A stretch of 64,000 nucleotides of DNA. Source: Bacteroides intestinalis DSM 17393. Lineage in GTDB: Bacteria; Bacteroidota; Bacteroidia; Bacteroidales; Bacteroidaceae. Below the pieces are notes generated by a model, which was given only the letters and a program-made list of their open reading frames with translations, made no database searches and was not told where the DNA came from. Each line of letters starts with the position of its first letter. Positions within the stretch are counted from its first letter, which is position 1. This document shows positions 35,676 to 44,694 of this stretch, one piece after another. The DNA is taken from NCBI RefSeq assembly GCF_000172175.1, contig NZ_ABJL02000008.1, forward strand, positions 1,550,001-1,614,000, in the 5' to 3' direction. A program made the translations under genes and the position numbers.

Positions 35676-35683
35676 TACTTTTG
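35676..35683 (+). promoter_or_regulatory. -7 box of the GNAT gene
   Basis: TACTTTTG matches TAnnTTTG, 36 bases before the GNAT start. Confidence 0.55.
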
Positions 35684-35718
35684 TATTCCGGAATAAGCAA
35701 CTTAACAGGTTTACAGAT

Positions 35719-36210
35719 ATGATACAAATTCGCCCCAGCCAGCTTTCAGATTTAGACCGCCTGATGGAGATATTCGATCATGCCCGCAAATTTATGGCAT
35801 CTGTAGGAAATGGAAATCAGTGGATCAATGGCTACCCACAACGTGAGCTGATTGCCAAAGAAATCACCGACGGACATTGCTATGCATGTGAAGATAAGCA
35901 CGGAAAAATCGTCGGCACATTCTGTTTTGTTCCGAGTCCCGATCCCTTTTATGCCATTATCGAAGACGGAGCCTGGTTGAATGATGATTCCTATTATGTG
36001 ATTCACCGCATCGCCTCCGACGGAAGTTACAAAGGTATCGGCGATATCTGTTTAAACTGGTGCGCCAAGCAACATCCTAATTTACGTGCGGACACACATA
36101 AAGACAATATTATCATGCAAAATCTGCTCACAAGAAATGGCTTTATCCGCTGTGGAATCGTGTATGTATCTAATGGTACAGCAAGAATCGCATATCAAAA
36201 GATAGTCTGA
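35719..36210 (+). CDS. GNAT-family N-acetyltransferase
   Basis: 163 residues, one GNAT domain. The acetyl-CoA loop is represented by ASDGSYKGIGDICLNW, and LLTRNGFIRCGIVYV is the typical C-terminal strand. It transfers an acetyl group from acetyl-CoA to an unknown amine in the cytoplasm. It lies 71 bases before nudC on the same strand; no functional link is evident. Confidence 0.88.
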   Translation: MIQIRPSQLSDLDRLMEIFDHARKFMASVGNGNQWINGYPQRELIAKEITDGHCYACEDKHGKIVGTFCFVPSPDPFYAIIEDGAWLNDDSYYVIHRIASDGSYKGIGDICLNWCAKQHPNLRADTHKDNIIMQNLLTRNGFIRCGIVYVSNGTARIAYQKIV

Positions 36211-36281
36211 ACAATAATTGCTTTCACATAAATCTGTTATACACAGAATAAATAATCAAAAAACAGAAAAATCATAGAATA

Positions 36282-37085
36282 ATGGAAGATACGGAGAAAC
36301 AAGAACCTACGCAGTGGTTCGTCTTTTTTAAAGACCAACTGCTGCTGAAAAAGGAAAAAACAGAAAAAGGAGAAATAAAATACAGAGTACCTTACGGTAC
36401 AGAACTACCGTTGAATCCCGGTACAGGTAGTACGATTCACGAAGTATTTCTACCTACGGATGAAATGGTACGCACATTCGCCATCGAACAACTCGTTGTG
36501 GAAACGGAAGAATGGGTTATGGTCAATCTCCGGGGTTCCTATGAATATATCACCTTGGATGAATATAAAGCTGCCGGAAAAGCATATCAGATATTGTATT
36601 GGGACCAACACAGCCGTTTTTGTCCTGCATGTGGTATGCCTACGGAACACAAGACACCTATCATGAAGAAGTGCCCTTCGTGTGCCTATGAAATATATCC
36701 GCCTATTTCTACAGCTATCATCGTATTGATACGTCGCGGAGAAGAAATCTTACTGGTACATGCCCATAACTTCCGCGGAACATTCTATGGCTTGGTAGCC
36801 GGTTTTCTTGAGGTAGGGGAAACTCTGGAACAATGTGTACAACGTGAAGTAATGGAAGAAACCGGATTGCGAGTGAAGAATATCACTTATTTCGGCAACC
36901 AGCCCTGGCCCTATCCCAGCGGGCTAATGGTAGGTTTTATTGCCGATTATGAAAGTGGAGAAATCAAGTTGCAAAAAGACGAACTCAGTGCCGGAGCATT
37001 CTATTCGAAAGAAAATATGCCGGAAATTCCACGGAAATTGAGCATAGCACGAAAGATGATAGACTGGTGGCTAAGCAATAATTAA
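36282..37085 (+). CDS. nudC: NAD(+) diphosphatase (NudC-type Nudix hydrolase)
   Basis: 267 residues. An N-terminal domain is followed by a four-Cys zinc site (CPACG and CPSCAYE, about 113-131) and a complete Nudix box (GFLEVGETLEQCVQREVMEE, about 172-191). The SQPWPFP-type NudC motif appears as NQPWPYPSGLM. The family hydrolyses NADH/NAD+ to AMP and NMN and can remove NAD caps from RNA. Length and zinc motif distinguish it from generic Nudix enzymes. No promoter was seen in the 71-base gap after the GNAT gene, so read-through is possible. Confidence 0.93.
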   Translation: MEDTEKQEPTQWFVFFKDQLLLKKEKTEKGEIKYRVPYGTELPLNPGTGSTIHEVFLPTDEMVRTFAIEQLVVETEEWVMVNLRGSYEYITLDEYKAAGKAYQILYWDQHSRFCPACGMPTEHKTPIMKKCPSCAYEIYPPISTAIIVLIRRGEEILLVHAHNFRGTFYGLVAGFLEVGETLEQCVQREVMEETGLRVKNITYFGNQPWPYPSGLMVGFIADYESGEIKLQKDELSAGAFYSKENMPEIPRKLSIARKMIDWWLSNN

Positions 37086-37564
37086 AAGACAAAAAACATT
37101 CAAATAAAAACAGATTGCGGAGGACATGCATTCAACAAACGAACAACTACGAATGAAACGACTCTCATTCACATCAACCAATTAGCATGCAACCGCAATC
37201 TGTATATCTTCTCATCTCCCGGTCATCCGACCTTCATCAAATCATTCTAAATATATCCATCAGAAACAAAAGAGGATAATGGCAATTTATATCAACTGGT
37301 GCTTTCACTATTGAAAACGTTCTTACGCCACTAATTGCCAAAATCCCCTTTTACCATCCTGATGGCTATTAACTAAGGTTTAGGTTAGGTTCATACGTTG
37401 CATATAAAACGGCATTTAACAGAGAATGATTTCAGAGTTGACTTAAAGAAAGCAAAAGAACCTTAAAGCGGAAAGAATGTCCACGCTAACGGATAAAAAA
37501 CAGAAAAGGTGCAACCCTTCGCAGGATTACACCTTCCCTTCTGCCTATCAGCAGTTTATCTTTC
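37086..37564. other. Intergenic region with one structured element
   Basis: 479 bases between converging genes. Bases 37110-37120 pair perfectly with 37193-37203 (11 bp), extended by 37125-37129 with 37185-37189 and enclosing a hairpin GAATGA/TCATTC (37151-37156 with 37165-37170). On the minus strand the structure is followed by TTTTTATTTG. It may be a terminator-like or small-RNA structure. I see no promoter or reading frame of note between it and the terminator at 37506. Confidence 0.45.
37506..37535 (-). terminator. Terminator of the phosphohexomutase gene
   Basis: An imperfect stem with AAGGTG/CACCTT outer pairs and a TTCG-containing loop lies 30 bases past the stop on the minus strand and is followed by TTTTCTG and a further T-run. 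Confidence 0.65.
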
Positions 37565-39307
37565 TCAAATACCGAGTGACTTGCGTACTGCTACCACCTT
37601 CTCTTCTGCTTCCGCATCAGCACTGGCATAGCATTTCGGGCAACCCATTTCACCCTTCACCTCAATATAGAACTTAATTTTCGGTTCAGTACCCGACGGA
37701 CGAACAGAAATCTTTGTACCGTCTTCTGTGAAGTATTGCAGCACATTTGAAGCTTCCGGCATATCCAGTTCACTAACCTTTCCCTCGGCATCAGTAATCT
37801 TCAACGTCTTATAATCCTTAATCAGTTTAACAGGTGAACCTCCGATTTCCTTCGGCGGATTGGCACGGAAATTATCCATTATGGCTTTGATTTCATCTGC
37901 ACCGCTCTTACCGGGTTTCACTACGTTTACAGTCGTTTCTTTAGAGAAACCATACTCTACGTAGATATCCATCAGTACGTCATACAATGTCTTGCCCTGG
38001 TCCTTAGCCCATGCACAGATCTCAGCCAGCAGTGAACAAGCAGAAACGGCATCTTTATCACGAACAAAGTCTTCTGCCAGGAAACCATAGCTCTCTTCAC
38101 CACCACCAATGTATTGCTGCTTACCTTCGCTCAAACGGATTTCACGTGCGATCCACTTAAAACCAGTGTAGCAATCACGCATTTCAATCTTATTCTTATC
38201 AGCTACAGCCTTAATCAGTTCAGTAGTTACAATGGTCTTCACAATGAAGTCATTCGGCTGCATCTTACCCATTGCAATACGGTTCTTGATGATATAATAC
38301 AGGAAGATCAGACAAGTCTGGTTACCATTGATAAGTACCCACTCACCCTTATCATCTTTACAAGCCATACCTACACGGTCAGCATCGGGGTCGCTGGCCA
38401 TTACGATATCAGCATCGATCTTCTTCGCCAAAGCGATAGCCATAGAAAGTGCCTCAGCATTTTCCGGATTTGGAGATACCACTGTCGGGAAATTACCATC
38501 CTTCACCATCTGCTCAGGTACACAATTTACATTTTCAAATCCCCATTCTTTCAGAGAGGCAGGAATCAAAACACGACCTGCACCATGCAGCGGAGTATAA
38601 ACAATGCTGAGATCTTTCTGACGCTTGATCACTTCCGGATCAATAGAAATGGAATGAACCATATCCAGATAGATCTTATCCACATCAGCACCGATAGTCT
38701 GAATCAGGTCTTTGTTACCTTTAAACTTAATGTCGGCAACAGTCACCTTATTTACTTCATCGATGATAGCGGTATCGTGCGGAGCAAGTACCTGTGCACC
38801 ATCATCCCAATAAGCCTTATAACCGTTGTACTCTCTCGGATTGTGGCTTGCAGTGATATTAATACCACTTTGGCAACCGAAGTGACGGATAGCAAAAGAA
38901 ACTTCCGGTGTAGGACGCAAATCATCGAAGAGATATACTTTGATACCGTTTGCCGAGAAGATATCTGCAGAAATCTGAGCAAACTTGTCGCTGTTGTTGC
39001 GGCAGTCATAACCTACCACCACAGAAATCTGCTCTTTATCCTTGAAGCACTTGTTCAGATAGTTAGAAAGTCCCTGTGTAGCAGCACCTACCGTGTAAAT
39101 ATTCATACGATTGGTTCCTGCGCCCATGATGCCGCGCAAACCACCCGTTCCGAATTCCAAATCCTTATAAAAGCAATCTATCAGTTCGGTTTTATCTTCG
39201 TTCTCCAACATGCGTTTCACTTCCGCCTGAGTTTCGGCATCGTATGCCGGGGTGAGCCATCTCTGGGCTTTCTCAGTTACCTGTTTGATAAGTTCCTGAT
39301 TCTCCAT
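37565..39307 (-). CDS. Phosphoglucomutase/phosphomannomutase family enzyme
   Basis: 580 residues, the length of the long phosphohexomutases. The active-site serine lies in ITASHNPREYNGYK, the metal loop is DPDADRVG, the sugar-binding loop is GGGEESYGF and the phosphate-binding tail is RPSGTEPKIKFY. It interconverts hexose 1- and 6-phosphates and links central metabolism to glycan precursors. Near the end a short insertion with two Cys (GEMGCPKCYASADAE) is unusual and could bind metal. A -7 box lies at 39358-39365. Confidence 0.93.
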   Translation of the reverse strand: MENQELIKQVTEKAQRWLTPAYDAETQAEVKRMLENEDKTELIDCFYKDLEFGTGGLRGIMGAGTNRMNIYTVGAATQGLSNYLNKCFKDKEQISVVVGYDCRNNSDKFAQISADIFSANGIKVYLFDDLRPTPEVSFAIRHFGCQSGINITASHNPREYNGYKAYWDDGAQVLAPHDTAIIDEVNKVTVADIKFKGNKDLIQTIGADVDKIYLDMVHSISIDPEVIKRQKDLSIVYTPLHGAGRVLIPASLKEWGFENVNCVPEQMVKDGNFPTVVSPNPENAEALSMAIALAKKIDADIVMASDPDADRVGMACKDDKGEWVLINGNQTCLIFLYYIIKNRIAMGKMQPNDFIVKTIVTTELIKAVADKNKIEMRDCYTGFKWIAREIRLSEGKQQYIGGGEESYGFLAEDFVRDKDAVSACSLLAEICAWAKDQGKTLYDVLMDIYVEYGFSKETTVNVVKPGKSGADEIKAIMDNFRANPPKEIGGSPVKLIKDYKTLKITDAEGKVSELDMPEASNVLQYFTEDGTKISVRPSGTEPKIKFYIEVKGEMGCPKCYASADAEAEEKVVAVRKSLGI

Positions 39308-39357
39308 ATAATTATTGTTATTTTAGAGGTTAAAATATATCTGTTATTTGTAAGACA

Positions 39358-39365
39358 CAAATGTA
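39358..39365 (-). promoter_or_regulatory. -7 box of the phosphohexomutase gene
   Basis: The minus strand reads TACATTTG, a match to TAnnTTTG, about 50 bases before the start at 39307. Confidence 0.5.
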
Positions 39366-39420
39366 GGCGAATAAGTTCAAATATCCTACATTTTCATGAA
39401 AGATTTACACTGTATTGTAC

Positions 39421-39456
39421 AGATTTCACAGGAGAAATGAAGTTCCTGTGAAATCT
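39421..39456. terminator. Terminator after the C69 dipeptidase gene
   Basis: A perfect 13-bp stem (39421-39433 with 39444-39456) and 10-base loop, 12 bases past the dipeptidase stop on the minus strand. There is no long T-run, but the stem is strong. Confidence 0.6.
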
Positions 39457-39467
39457 GCAACAGGGCA

Positions 39468-41111
39468 TTATTCCGGCATTTTATAGCGGTCACCGGTTTG
39501 TTTAACATACTCTTCCAGGAATTCTTTCGGGTATCCGGGACGTATCACACCTGCCGGCTGACCGATGGAATTACGTTCGAACTTACCATCTTTCATACGC
39601 TTCACTACACCATCATTGTATTTTACGATAAGGAATTCGCCCAAACGTTTCCAGGTATCAAGAGTGCTTTGTGCAGTCATATTTGTATAGTTAGTCAGGA
39701 ATGCTTTTGCTTGGGCAGGATCTTTGGCATATAGTTTGGATGCCGCTGATTCAATACCTTCCTGCGCATCATTGAAAGTCGTTTCCATCTCCGACTGGCT
39801 TGCACGTACATCCTCAATCATCAGATCATAGCGAGGATAAACCATATTCGCCACCCAATTGAAAATCCAGAAAGAAGAATTCCAGGAGAAAGTGATATAG
39901 TCGGCGCCATCTACGCGTGAGTAGCATACAGGCACTTTATCCGTGCAGCAATATACAGGTGTGAACACCGTCATATTGGCATCATCCGTACCGAACCAAA
40001 GTACACCACCGATAGCGTCGGGCATAGAAGAACGCATCTGAGATACAAAAACAAAACCGGATTGCTGGGTAGAAATAGGACGTTCATTAAAATATTCCTG
40101 GTCGTTCACCTTGAAAGAAAGTGGAGAAAGACGATAAGGTGTGTGGTAAGGGCCTGCACCGAAATCCTTGCTAATATCCAGCGGAGTACCTTCATAATGG
40201 TCGCGCATGGCATTCTTCACATCCTGTACGGAGATTTTGCGGTTTGCTTTCAGATAAAGCGGCATTGGCTGATCGGTTTTACCTTCTATATACGGAAGAA
40301 ATTCTTCTCCACGGTCGGTAAACATATTGAAATAGCTCCATACACGGGCTTCACAGTAGCGACGTGCACCGAAATCCAGAGGAGCGTATGCATCTGCAAA
40401 ACTGAAATCCTTATTCACGCCGGTAAAGTAACCTTTTTCGCGGGCAAAAGAAATCACATCGGAAGAATAAAGGCAATTATTCTTGTCGTTCATATCGAAC
40501 TGATGGATACGGGACTGGTTGGCATGAGCAGAGATGCAATCATCCGGGATACGTACAGCTACCCATACGGCACCACGCACACCAGGGCCTTTACCTATCA
40601 TTTCCATAATCCAGACCTCATTAGGATCGGCAATAGTGAAAGACTCACCACTGCTGTAATAGCCGTATTCCTGTACAAGATCGGTCATCACCTTAATGGC
40701 TTCACGGGCAGTACGGGCACGTTGCAATCCCAGGTAAATCAGACTACCGTAATCAATAATACCAGTAGTATCCACCAATTCCGGACGACCTCCAAAAGTA
40801 GTCTCGGCAATGGTAAGCTGGAATTCGTTGATGTTACCAATAACATTGTAAGTCTGGCGAGCTTGCTCTATCCGGCCCAGATATTTGCCGGTATCCCACT
40901 CATGCACATCCATCAGAGTGCCTTTCTTATGTACACCGGCAGGATAATGATATAACTCACCGAACAACCCGTAGGAGTCGGCAGAATAAGAAACGATGGT
41001 AGAACCGTCTGTAGAGGCATTTTTACCTACAATAAGATTGGTACAAGCCAATGCATTTGCCACGGCTACTACCATACCTAAGACGGAAAGAGTCAGTCTT
41101 TTACTTTTCAT
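39468..41111 (-). CDS. Exported C69-family dipeptidase
   Basis: 547 residues. A signal peptide precedes CTNLIVGKNAS; Cys23 would become the N-terminal nucleophile after cleavage, as in the Ntn-hydrolase C69 dipeptidases. DGSTIVSYSADSYG follows. The conserved block from AETTFGGRPE to SSGESFTIADPNEVWIMEMIG is complete. Members cleave dipeptides; secretion points to peptide scavenging in the periplasm. It is preceded by a short tandem repeat region (41163-41236) and follows the M23 peptidase gene in the same direction. Confidence 0.92.
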   Translation of the reverse strand: MKSKRLTLSVLGMVVAVANALACTNLIVGKNASTDGSTIVSYSADSYGLFGELYHYPAGVHKKGTLMDVHEWDTGKYLGRIEQARQTYNVIGNINEFQLTIAETTFGGRPELVDTTGIIDYGSLIYLGLQRARTAREAIKVMTDLVQEYGYYSSGESFTIADPNEVWIMEMIGKGPGVRGAVWVAVRIPDDCISAHANQSRIHQFDMNDKNNCLYSSDVISFAREKGYFTGVNKDFSFADAYAPLDFGARRYCEARVWSYFNMFTDRGEEFLPYIEGKTDQPMPLYLKANRKISVQDVKNAMRDHYEGTPLDISKDFGAGPYHTPYRLSPLSFKVNDQEYFNERPISTQQSGFVFVSQMRSSMPDAIGGVLWFGTDDANMTVFTPVYCCTDKVPVCYSRVDGADYITFSWNSSFWIFNWVANMVYPRYDLMIEDVRASQSEMETTFNDAQEGIESAASKLYAKDPAQAKAFLTNYTNMTAQSTLDTWKRLGEFLIVKYNDGVVKRMKDGKFERNSIGQPAGVIRPGYPKEFLEEYVKQTGDRYKMPE

Positions 41112-41162
41112 ACTTCAGTTATATTAATTATTAAATCAAATGTCGCATACAAGCAGCTACCT

Positions 41163-41236
41163 ACCAAGTCCGTATCAACTCCGTACCAACTCCGTGTCAA
41201 GTCCGTAGTTATAGACACGGAGATGGTACGGAGATG
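41163..41236. repeat. 11-bp direct and inverted repeats
   Basis: Four direct 11-mers with the form RYCAASTCCGT run from 41163 to 41206. After eight bases two inverted 11-mers (RYACGGAGATG-like) occupy 41215-41236. The two blocks can pair into a long hairpin. They lie between the M23 peptidase stop and the dipeptidase start, and could act as terminator and spacer. Confidence 0.7.
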
Positions 41237-41259
41237 ACAAAGTTCAGACACAGGGTTAT

Positions 41260-42933
41260 TTACCAGACAAACTCAAACTTTTCTGTTGTCTGATTCCCGC
41301 ATCCATCCGTTACAGTCATTTCCACAACATGCTTGCCTCCCTTTTTTACATGATTCGGGTCGAGCTTACACACCAGATTCCCACTGATAGAATTGGGTTT
41401 ACCAAACAAGGCATACTTGCCATCTATGGTTCCGCGGTAACTGCTGATACCAGTCTCTTCATCTTTTGCTTTGAATACGATACGCCCTGTACTTCCCCAT
41501 TGTTTCGGATTAAGCGGAGTAATTTTAGGCGGTATGGTATCAATGGCAACAGTGTAAGTACCCAATTCACGGATAGTGGTTTTCATAAAACCATCTTCAT
41601 ATCTGCCACCGATATTATACTTCTTGCCACGGCTGCTCACACCTGCCACGTAATATTTCGTCGTATCTTCTAACGGACGATGACGCAGTCCGATACTCAA
41701 TTCGCAACGGCCATGCAGAGGTATGCGTGTATCATTCAACTGATAGGTGAAAGCGATATCCCCACTATCAGCCCGTACAGTATAATTCAGGTATGCGTCG
41801 TCATAGAGCATACCTCGGGGGATGATCAGATTCAAGCCAGGTTCTTGCAGAATATTCACCTTATCCCAGCGAAAAACATATTTCTCCCGGTATTCCACAG
41901 GTTTTATTTCCGTACGCTTTCCATGTACGGTGAAACGCACTCTTGAAGTGTTTCCCAATGCATCTTTCAGCGTATAAACAAAGTGATAGGGACGTTCTTC
42001 ATTGATCTCAATCAATCCCCGGTTACCATTGGGAGCATGCAGCATACGCAATGTATTTCCAGGCTCGATGAAAGACTTCATATACTGCCCGTACGTCCAC
42101 GAATTTATCATCCGGTTTTCGTTTTCCGAGAAACGGTCTACCACACTACGGAATACTTCCACACTATCTACTTCCAGAATGACAGTATGTACTCCATAAC
42201 GATTGCTCACTCCGTCCATATAATCATAGGCACGAATAGCTGATCCTATCAGTCCCCAGGCAGTAATCGGCTGTTTGGGATTAAGTGGAAAAGCCTGATG
42301 CCTCTGATTTCCTCCCACTACTCCCCTGCCCGGCTGTGGAAAGAGCATAATGCCTTCGGCACGAGGAGCCGTATTGTCTTTCACTTTCTTCTTAAAGAAG
42401 GGCAACGGGTCGATATAATCGTCCGTATCCGCCTCAAACACATCCAAGTGCAGGTGTGGACCGAAAGAATAACCGGTGTTACCACTCAGAGCGATAACTT
42501 GCCCTGCCTTTACAGGATATTCACCCGGTTCGGGTGTAATCTCCACTTCCCATGACTCCTTTTCATATTGCAAGTCTTCTACCCTACGGGCTACATCGCC
42601 CACAAAAGTACTAAGGTGTCGGTTGATGGTTTTATATCCGTTATTATAGGCTACATCAAGCACATAACCCGAACCATGTGTGACACGGATACGCGAAATA
42701 TATCCTTCGGCCAAGGCATGCACCGGCTTACCGATAGTGCCTCCTGTTTTAAAATCCAGTCCGCCATGAAAGTGATTGGCACGTATTTCACCGAAGTTCC
42801 CGGAAAAAGTAATGGGGAAATCGAAAGGCGGAGTAAAGGTAGCATCCTGTGCATGAACAGCGGCAGGAATCTGCACCCCACCGAACAAAAATAAAAAAGA
42901 TAAATATATAGTAGATTTGGTATATCTATTCAT
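41260..42933 (-). CDS. Exported M23-family metallopeptidase
   Basis: 557 residues from the chosen start. A signal peptide (about 1-28, ending VHAQ) is followed by an LytM/M23 domain with both zinc motifs: HFHGGLDF (first His and Asp) and GPHLHLDVF (HxH). About 350 further residues are beta-rich and probably form Ig-like or accessory domains. M23 enzymes cut peptidoglycan cross-bridges or, if inactive, activate amidases; here the motifs look intact. The frame is open to 43050, but a -7 box at 42962-42969 lies inside that extension, so translation must begin downstream, and Met at 42933 opens the signal peptide. Confidence 0.9.
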   Translation of the reverse strand: MNRYTKSTIYLSFLFLFGGVQIPAAVHAQDATFTPPFDFPITFSGNFGEIRANHFHGGLDFKTGGTIGKPVHALAEGYISRIRVTHGSGYVLDVAYNNGYKTINRHLSTFVGDVARRVEDLQYEKESWEVEITPEPGEYPVKAGQVIALSGNTGYSFGPHLHLDVFEADTDDYIDPLPFFKKKVKDNTAPRAEGIMLFPQPGRGVVGGNQRHQAFPLNPKQPITAWGLIGSAIRAYDYMDGVSNRYGVHTVILEVDSVEVFRSVVDRFSENENRMINSWTYGQYMKSFIEPGNTLRMLHAPNGNRGLIEINEERPYHFVYTLKDALGNTSRVRFTVHGKRTEIKPVEYREKYVFRWDKVNILQEPGLNLIIPRGMLYDDAYLNYTVRADSGDIAFTYQLNDTRIPLHGRCELSIGLRHRPLEDTTKYYVAGVSSRGKKYNIGGRYEDGFMKTTIRELGTYTVAIDTIPPKITPLNPKQWGSTGRIVFKAKDEETGISSYRGTIDGKYALFGKPNSISGNLVCKLDPNHVKKGGKHVVEMTVTDGCGNQTTEKFEFVW

Positions 42934-42961
42934 AGGTGTAATCTTTGTTTTTAAACGCAGG

Positions 42962-42969
42962 CAAAGATA
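42962..42969 (-). promoter_or_regulatory. -7 box of the M23 peptidase gene
   Basis: The minus strand reads TATCTTTG, 29 bases before the chosen start. It rules out the longer reading frame to 43050. Confidence 0.65.
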
Positions 42970-43034
42970 AAAAATATCCCCATCTTTGCCGCAATAAATA
43001 TCATAATTGTACTTGCATAATTCCCCAAAAGACA

Positions 43035-43042
43035 TATCTTTG
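43035..43042 (+). promoter_or_regulatory. -7 box of the small membrane protein gene
   Basis: TATCTTTG, with TTGC about 18 bases upstream at 43013-43016 as a possible -33 element; the small gene starts 38 bases later. Confidence 0.55.
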
Positions 43043-43080
43043 CAACGCAAACTATATAATAAGCACTTATATAAACATCA

Positions 43081-43251
43081 ATGACCCATACAACTTTCAC
43101 CTACACATGCCTTGTTTTAGCAATACTTATTGCCATAGGCTTTATAATAATGATTATCACCATACGTCGTTTACACAAGGCACAAAAGCAACTGCAAAAA
43201 GAGAATAAAACAGATGACCAGGAAAAAAAATATGACTGGTACAGGCACTAA
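43081..43251 (+). CDS. Small single-pass membrane protein (56 residues)
   Basis: ATG at 43081 to TAA at 43249-43251. Residues about 8-28 form one hydrophobic segment (CLVLAILIAIGFIIMIITI), followed by RRLHKAQKQL and a charged Lys/Glu/Asp tail ending DWYRH. It has its own promoter box and positive-inside topology, both supporting a real gene. It lies divergent from the M23 peptidase and upstream of ald. I do not recognise a family; the function is unknown. Confidence 0.65.
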   Translation: MTHTTFTYTCLVLAILIAIGFIIMIITIRRLHKAQKQLQKENKTDDQEKKYDWYRH

Positions 43252-43434
43252 TCATTTCATATTCATACATGAACAACCTCCTGAGCAAAATATTGAAACT
43301 CAGCGGGCATCCGATTATTTCAGATTAAAACCTGTATAAAAATACTGTTGTAAAACACCTACTCTCAAAGTACATCGAAACACGGAAATCGCTACATTGC
43401 GACATGTTTAACCCCCAATTAAAATTGTAAGGTT

Positions 43435-44541
43435 ATGATTATCGGAGTACCTAAGGAAATCAAAAACAACGAGAACCGTGTAGGAATGACCCCTGCCGGA
43501 GTAGCCGAGTTGGTGAAAAGAGGTCATACAGTGTATGTACAGGCGTCTGCCGGTACAAACAGCGGTTTTCCTGATGAAGAGTACACTGCAGTGGGTGCGA
43601 AAATGCTGCCAACCATCGAAGCTACGTATGCCGCAGCTGAAATGATTGTAAAGGTGAAAGAACCTATCGCCCCCGAGTACAAACTGATTAAAAAGGGGCA
43701 AGTGGTATTTACCTATTTCCACTTCGCCGCCGATAAGATACTTACCGAAGCCATGATAGAGAGCGGTGGCATCTGCATCGCTTACGAAACCGTAGAGAAG
43801 GAAGACCACTCTCTCCCATTGCTCACTCCCATGAGTGAAGTAGCCGGACGTATGGCTACACAGGAAGGTGCCCGTTTCCTGGAAAAGCCGCAAGGCGGAA
43901 AAGGGAAATTACTGGGTGGTGTACCCGGCGTTCGTCCTGCACGTGTATTAATTCTGGGGGGCGGTGTAGTAGGAACCAATGCTGCACAGATGGCTGCCGG
44001 AATGGGTGCGGAAGTACTGATCACCGATATTAATCTGACACGCCTGCGCTACCTTAGCGAAGTGTTACCAAAGAATGTAAAAACTCTATATTCTTCTATG
44101 CATAACATCAGGATGGAACTGCCTAACATAGACCTCGTGATTGGTTCCGTACTGATTCCGGGAGATAAAGCTCCACATCTGATTACCAAAGATATGCTGA
44201 AGCTGATGAAACCGGGAACCGTTCTCGTGGATGTTGCCATAGATCAGGGCGGATGCTTTGAAACCTCTCATCCTACCACCCACAGTGAACCAACGTATGT
44301 AGTGGATGGCATCGTACACTATGCGGTAGCTAATATTCCGGGAGCAGTGCCATTCACTTCAACTATGGCACTGACGAACTCCACACTACCTTATACCGTG
44401 GCATTGGCAGACAAAGGCTGGCAAAAAGCATGTAAAGGCGATCCCGCTCTGGCACTAGGACTGAACGTAGTAGAAGGTAAAGTTACTTATAAAGCTGTAG
44501 CGGATGTATTCGGACTGGAATATGAACCGATAGAGTGGTAA
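43435..44541 (+). CDS. ald: Alanine dehydrogenase
   Basis: 368 residues, typical length. The N-terminal substrate domain starts MIIGVPKEIKNNENRVGMTP. The NAD-binding Rossmann loop is LILGGGVVGTNAAQMAAGMG (about 166-185) and the catalytic surroundings DVAIDQGGCFETSHPTTH are complete. It interconverts L-alanine and pyruvate plus ammonia with NAD(H), feeding nitrogen or carbon metabolism. It is monocistronic, followed by a palindromic repeat that probably ends its transcript. No clear promoter box was found in the 183 bases upstream. Confidence 0.96.
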   Translation: MIIGVPKEIKNNENRVGMTPAGVAELVKRGHTVYVQASAGTNSGFPDEEYTAVGAKMLPTIEATYAAAEMIVKVKEPIAPEYKLIKKGQVVFTYFHFAADKILTEAMIESGGICIAYETVEKEDHSLPLLTPMSEVAGRMATQEGARFLEKPQGGKGKLLGGVPGVRPARVLILGGGVVGTNAAQMAAGMGAEVLITDINLTRLRYLSEVLPKNVKTLYSSMHNIRMELPNIDLVIGSVLIPGDKAPHLITKDMLKLMKPGTVLVDVAIDQGGCFETSHPTTHSEPTYVVDGIVHYAVANIPGAVPFTSTMALTNSTLPYTVALADKGWQKACKGDPALALGLNVVEGKVTYKAVADVFGLEYEPIEW

Positions 44542-44548
44542 TAGATAG

Positions 44549-44620
44549 GAGCTACAAGTTACGAACTACGAGTGGCTGCGCTATCACGCTGCAAAGTACT
44601 TGTAACTTGTAGCTTGTAGC
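44549..44620. repeat. Interspersed palindromic repeat, copy 2 (probable terminator of ald)
   Basis: AGCTACAAGTTAC (44550-44562) pairs perfectly with 44602-44614 over 13 bp. Sequence and layout match the element at 22627-22694. A fragment with TAGCTCGTAGCCCGTAAC also occurs near 53245. It lies seven bases after the ald stop. Confidence 0.7.
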
Positions 44621-44694
44621 TCATGTAACGTCGGTTGAATTGATTGGCACATTATTTTATGTCCTTTTTCTCCCTGTAATTCTTCACGACATGC

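Noticed and set aside
38114..39451. A 445-codon rightward open frame opposite the phosphohexomutase gene
   Set aside because: It is fully antisense to a gene with complete catalytic motifs and its product shows no domain logic.
42934..43050. Longer N-terminus of the M23 peptidase
   Set aside because: A promoter box lies within it and the signal peptide begins at 42933.
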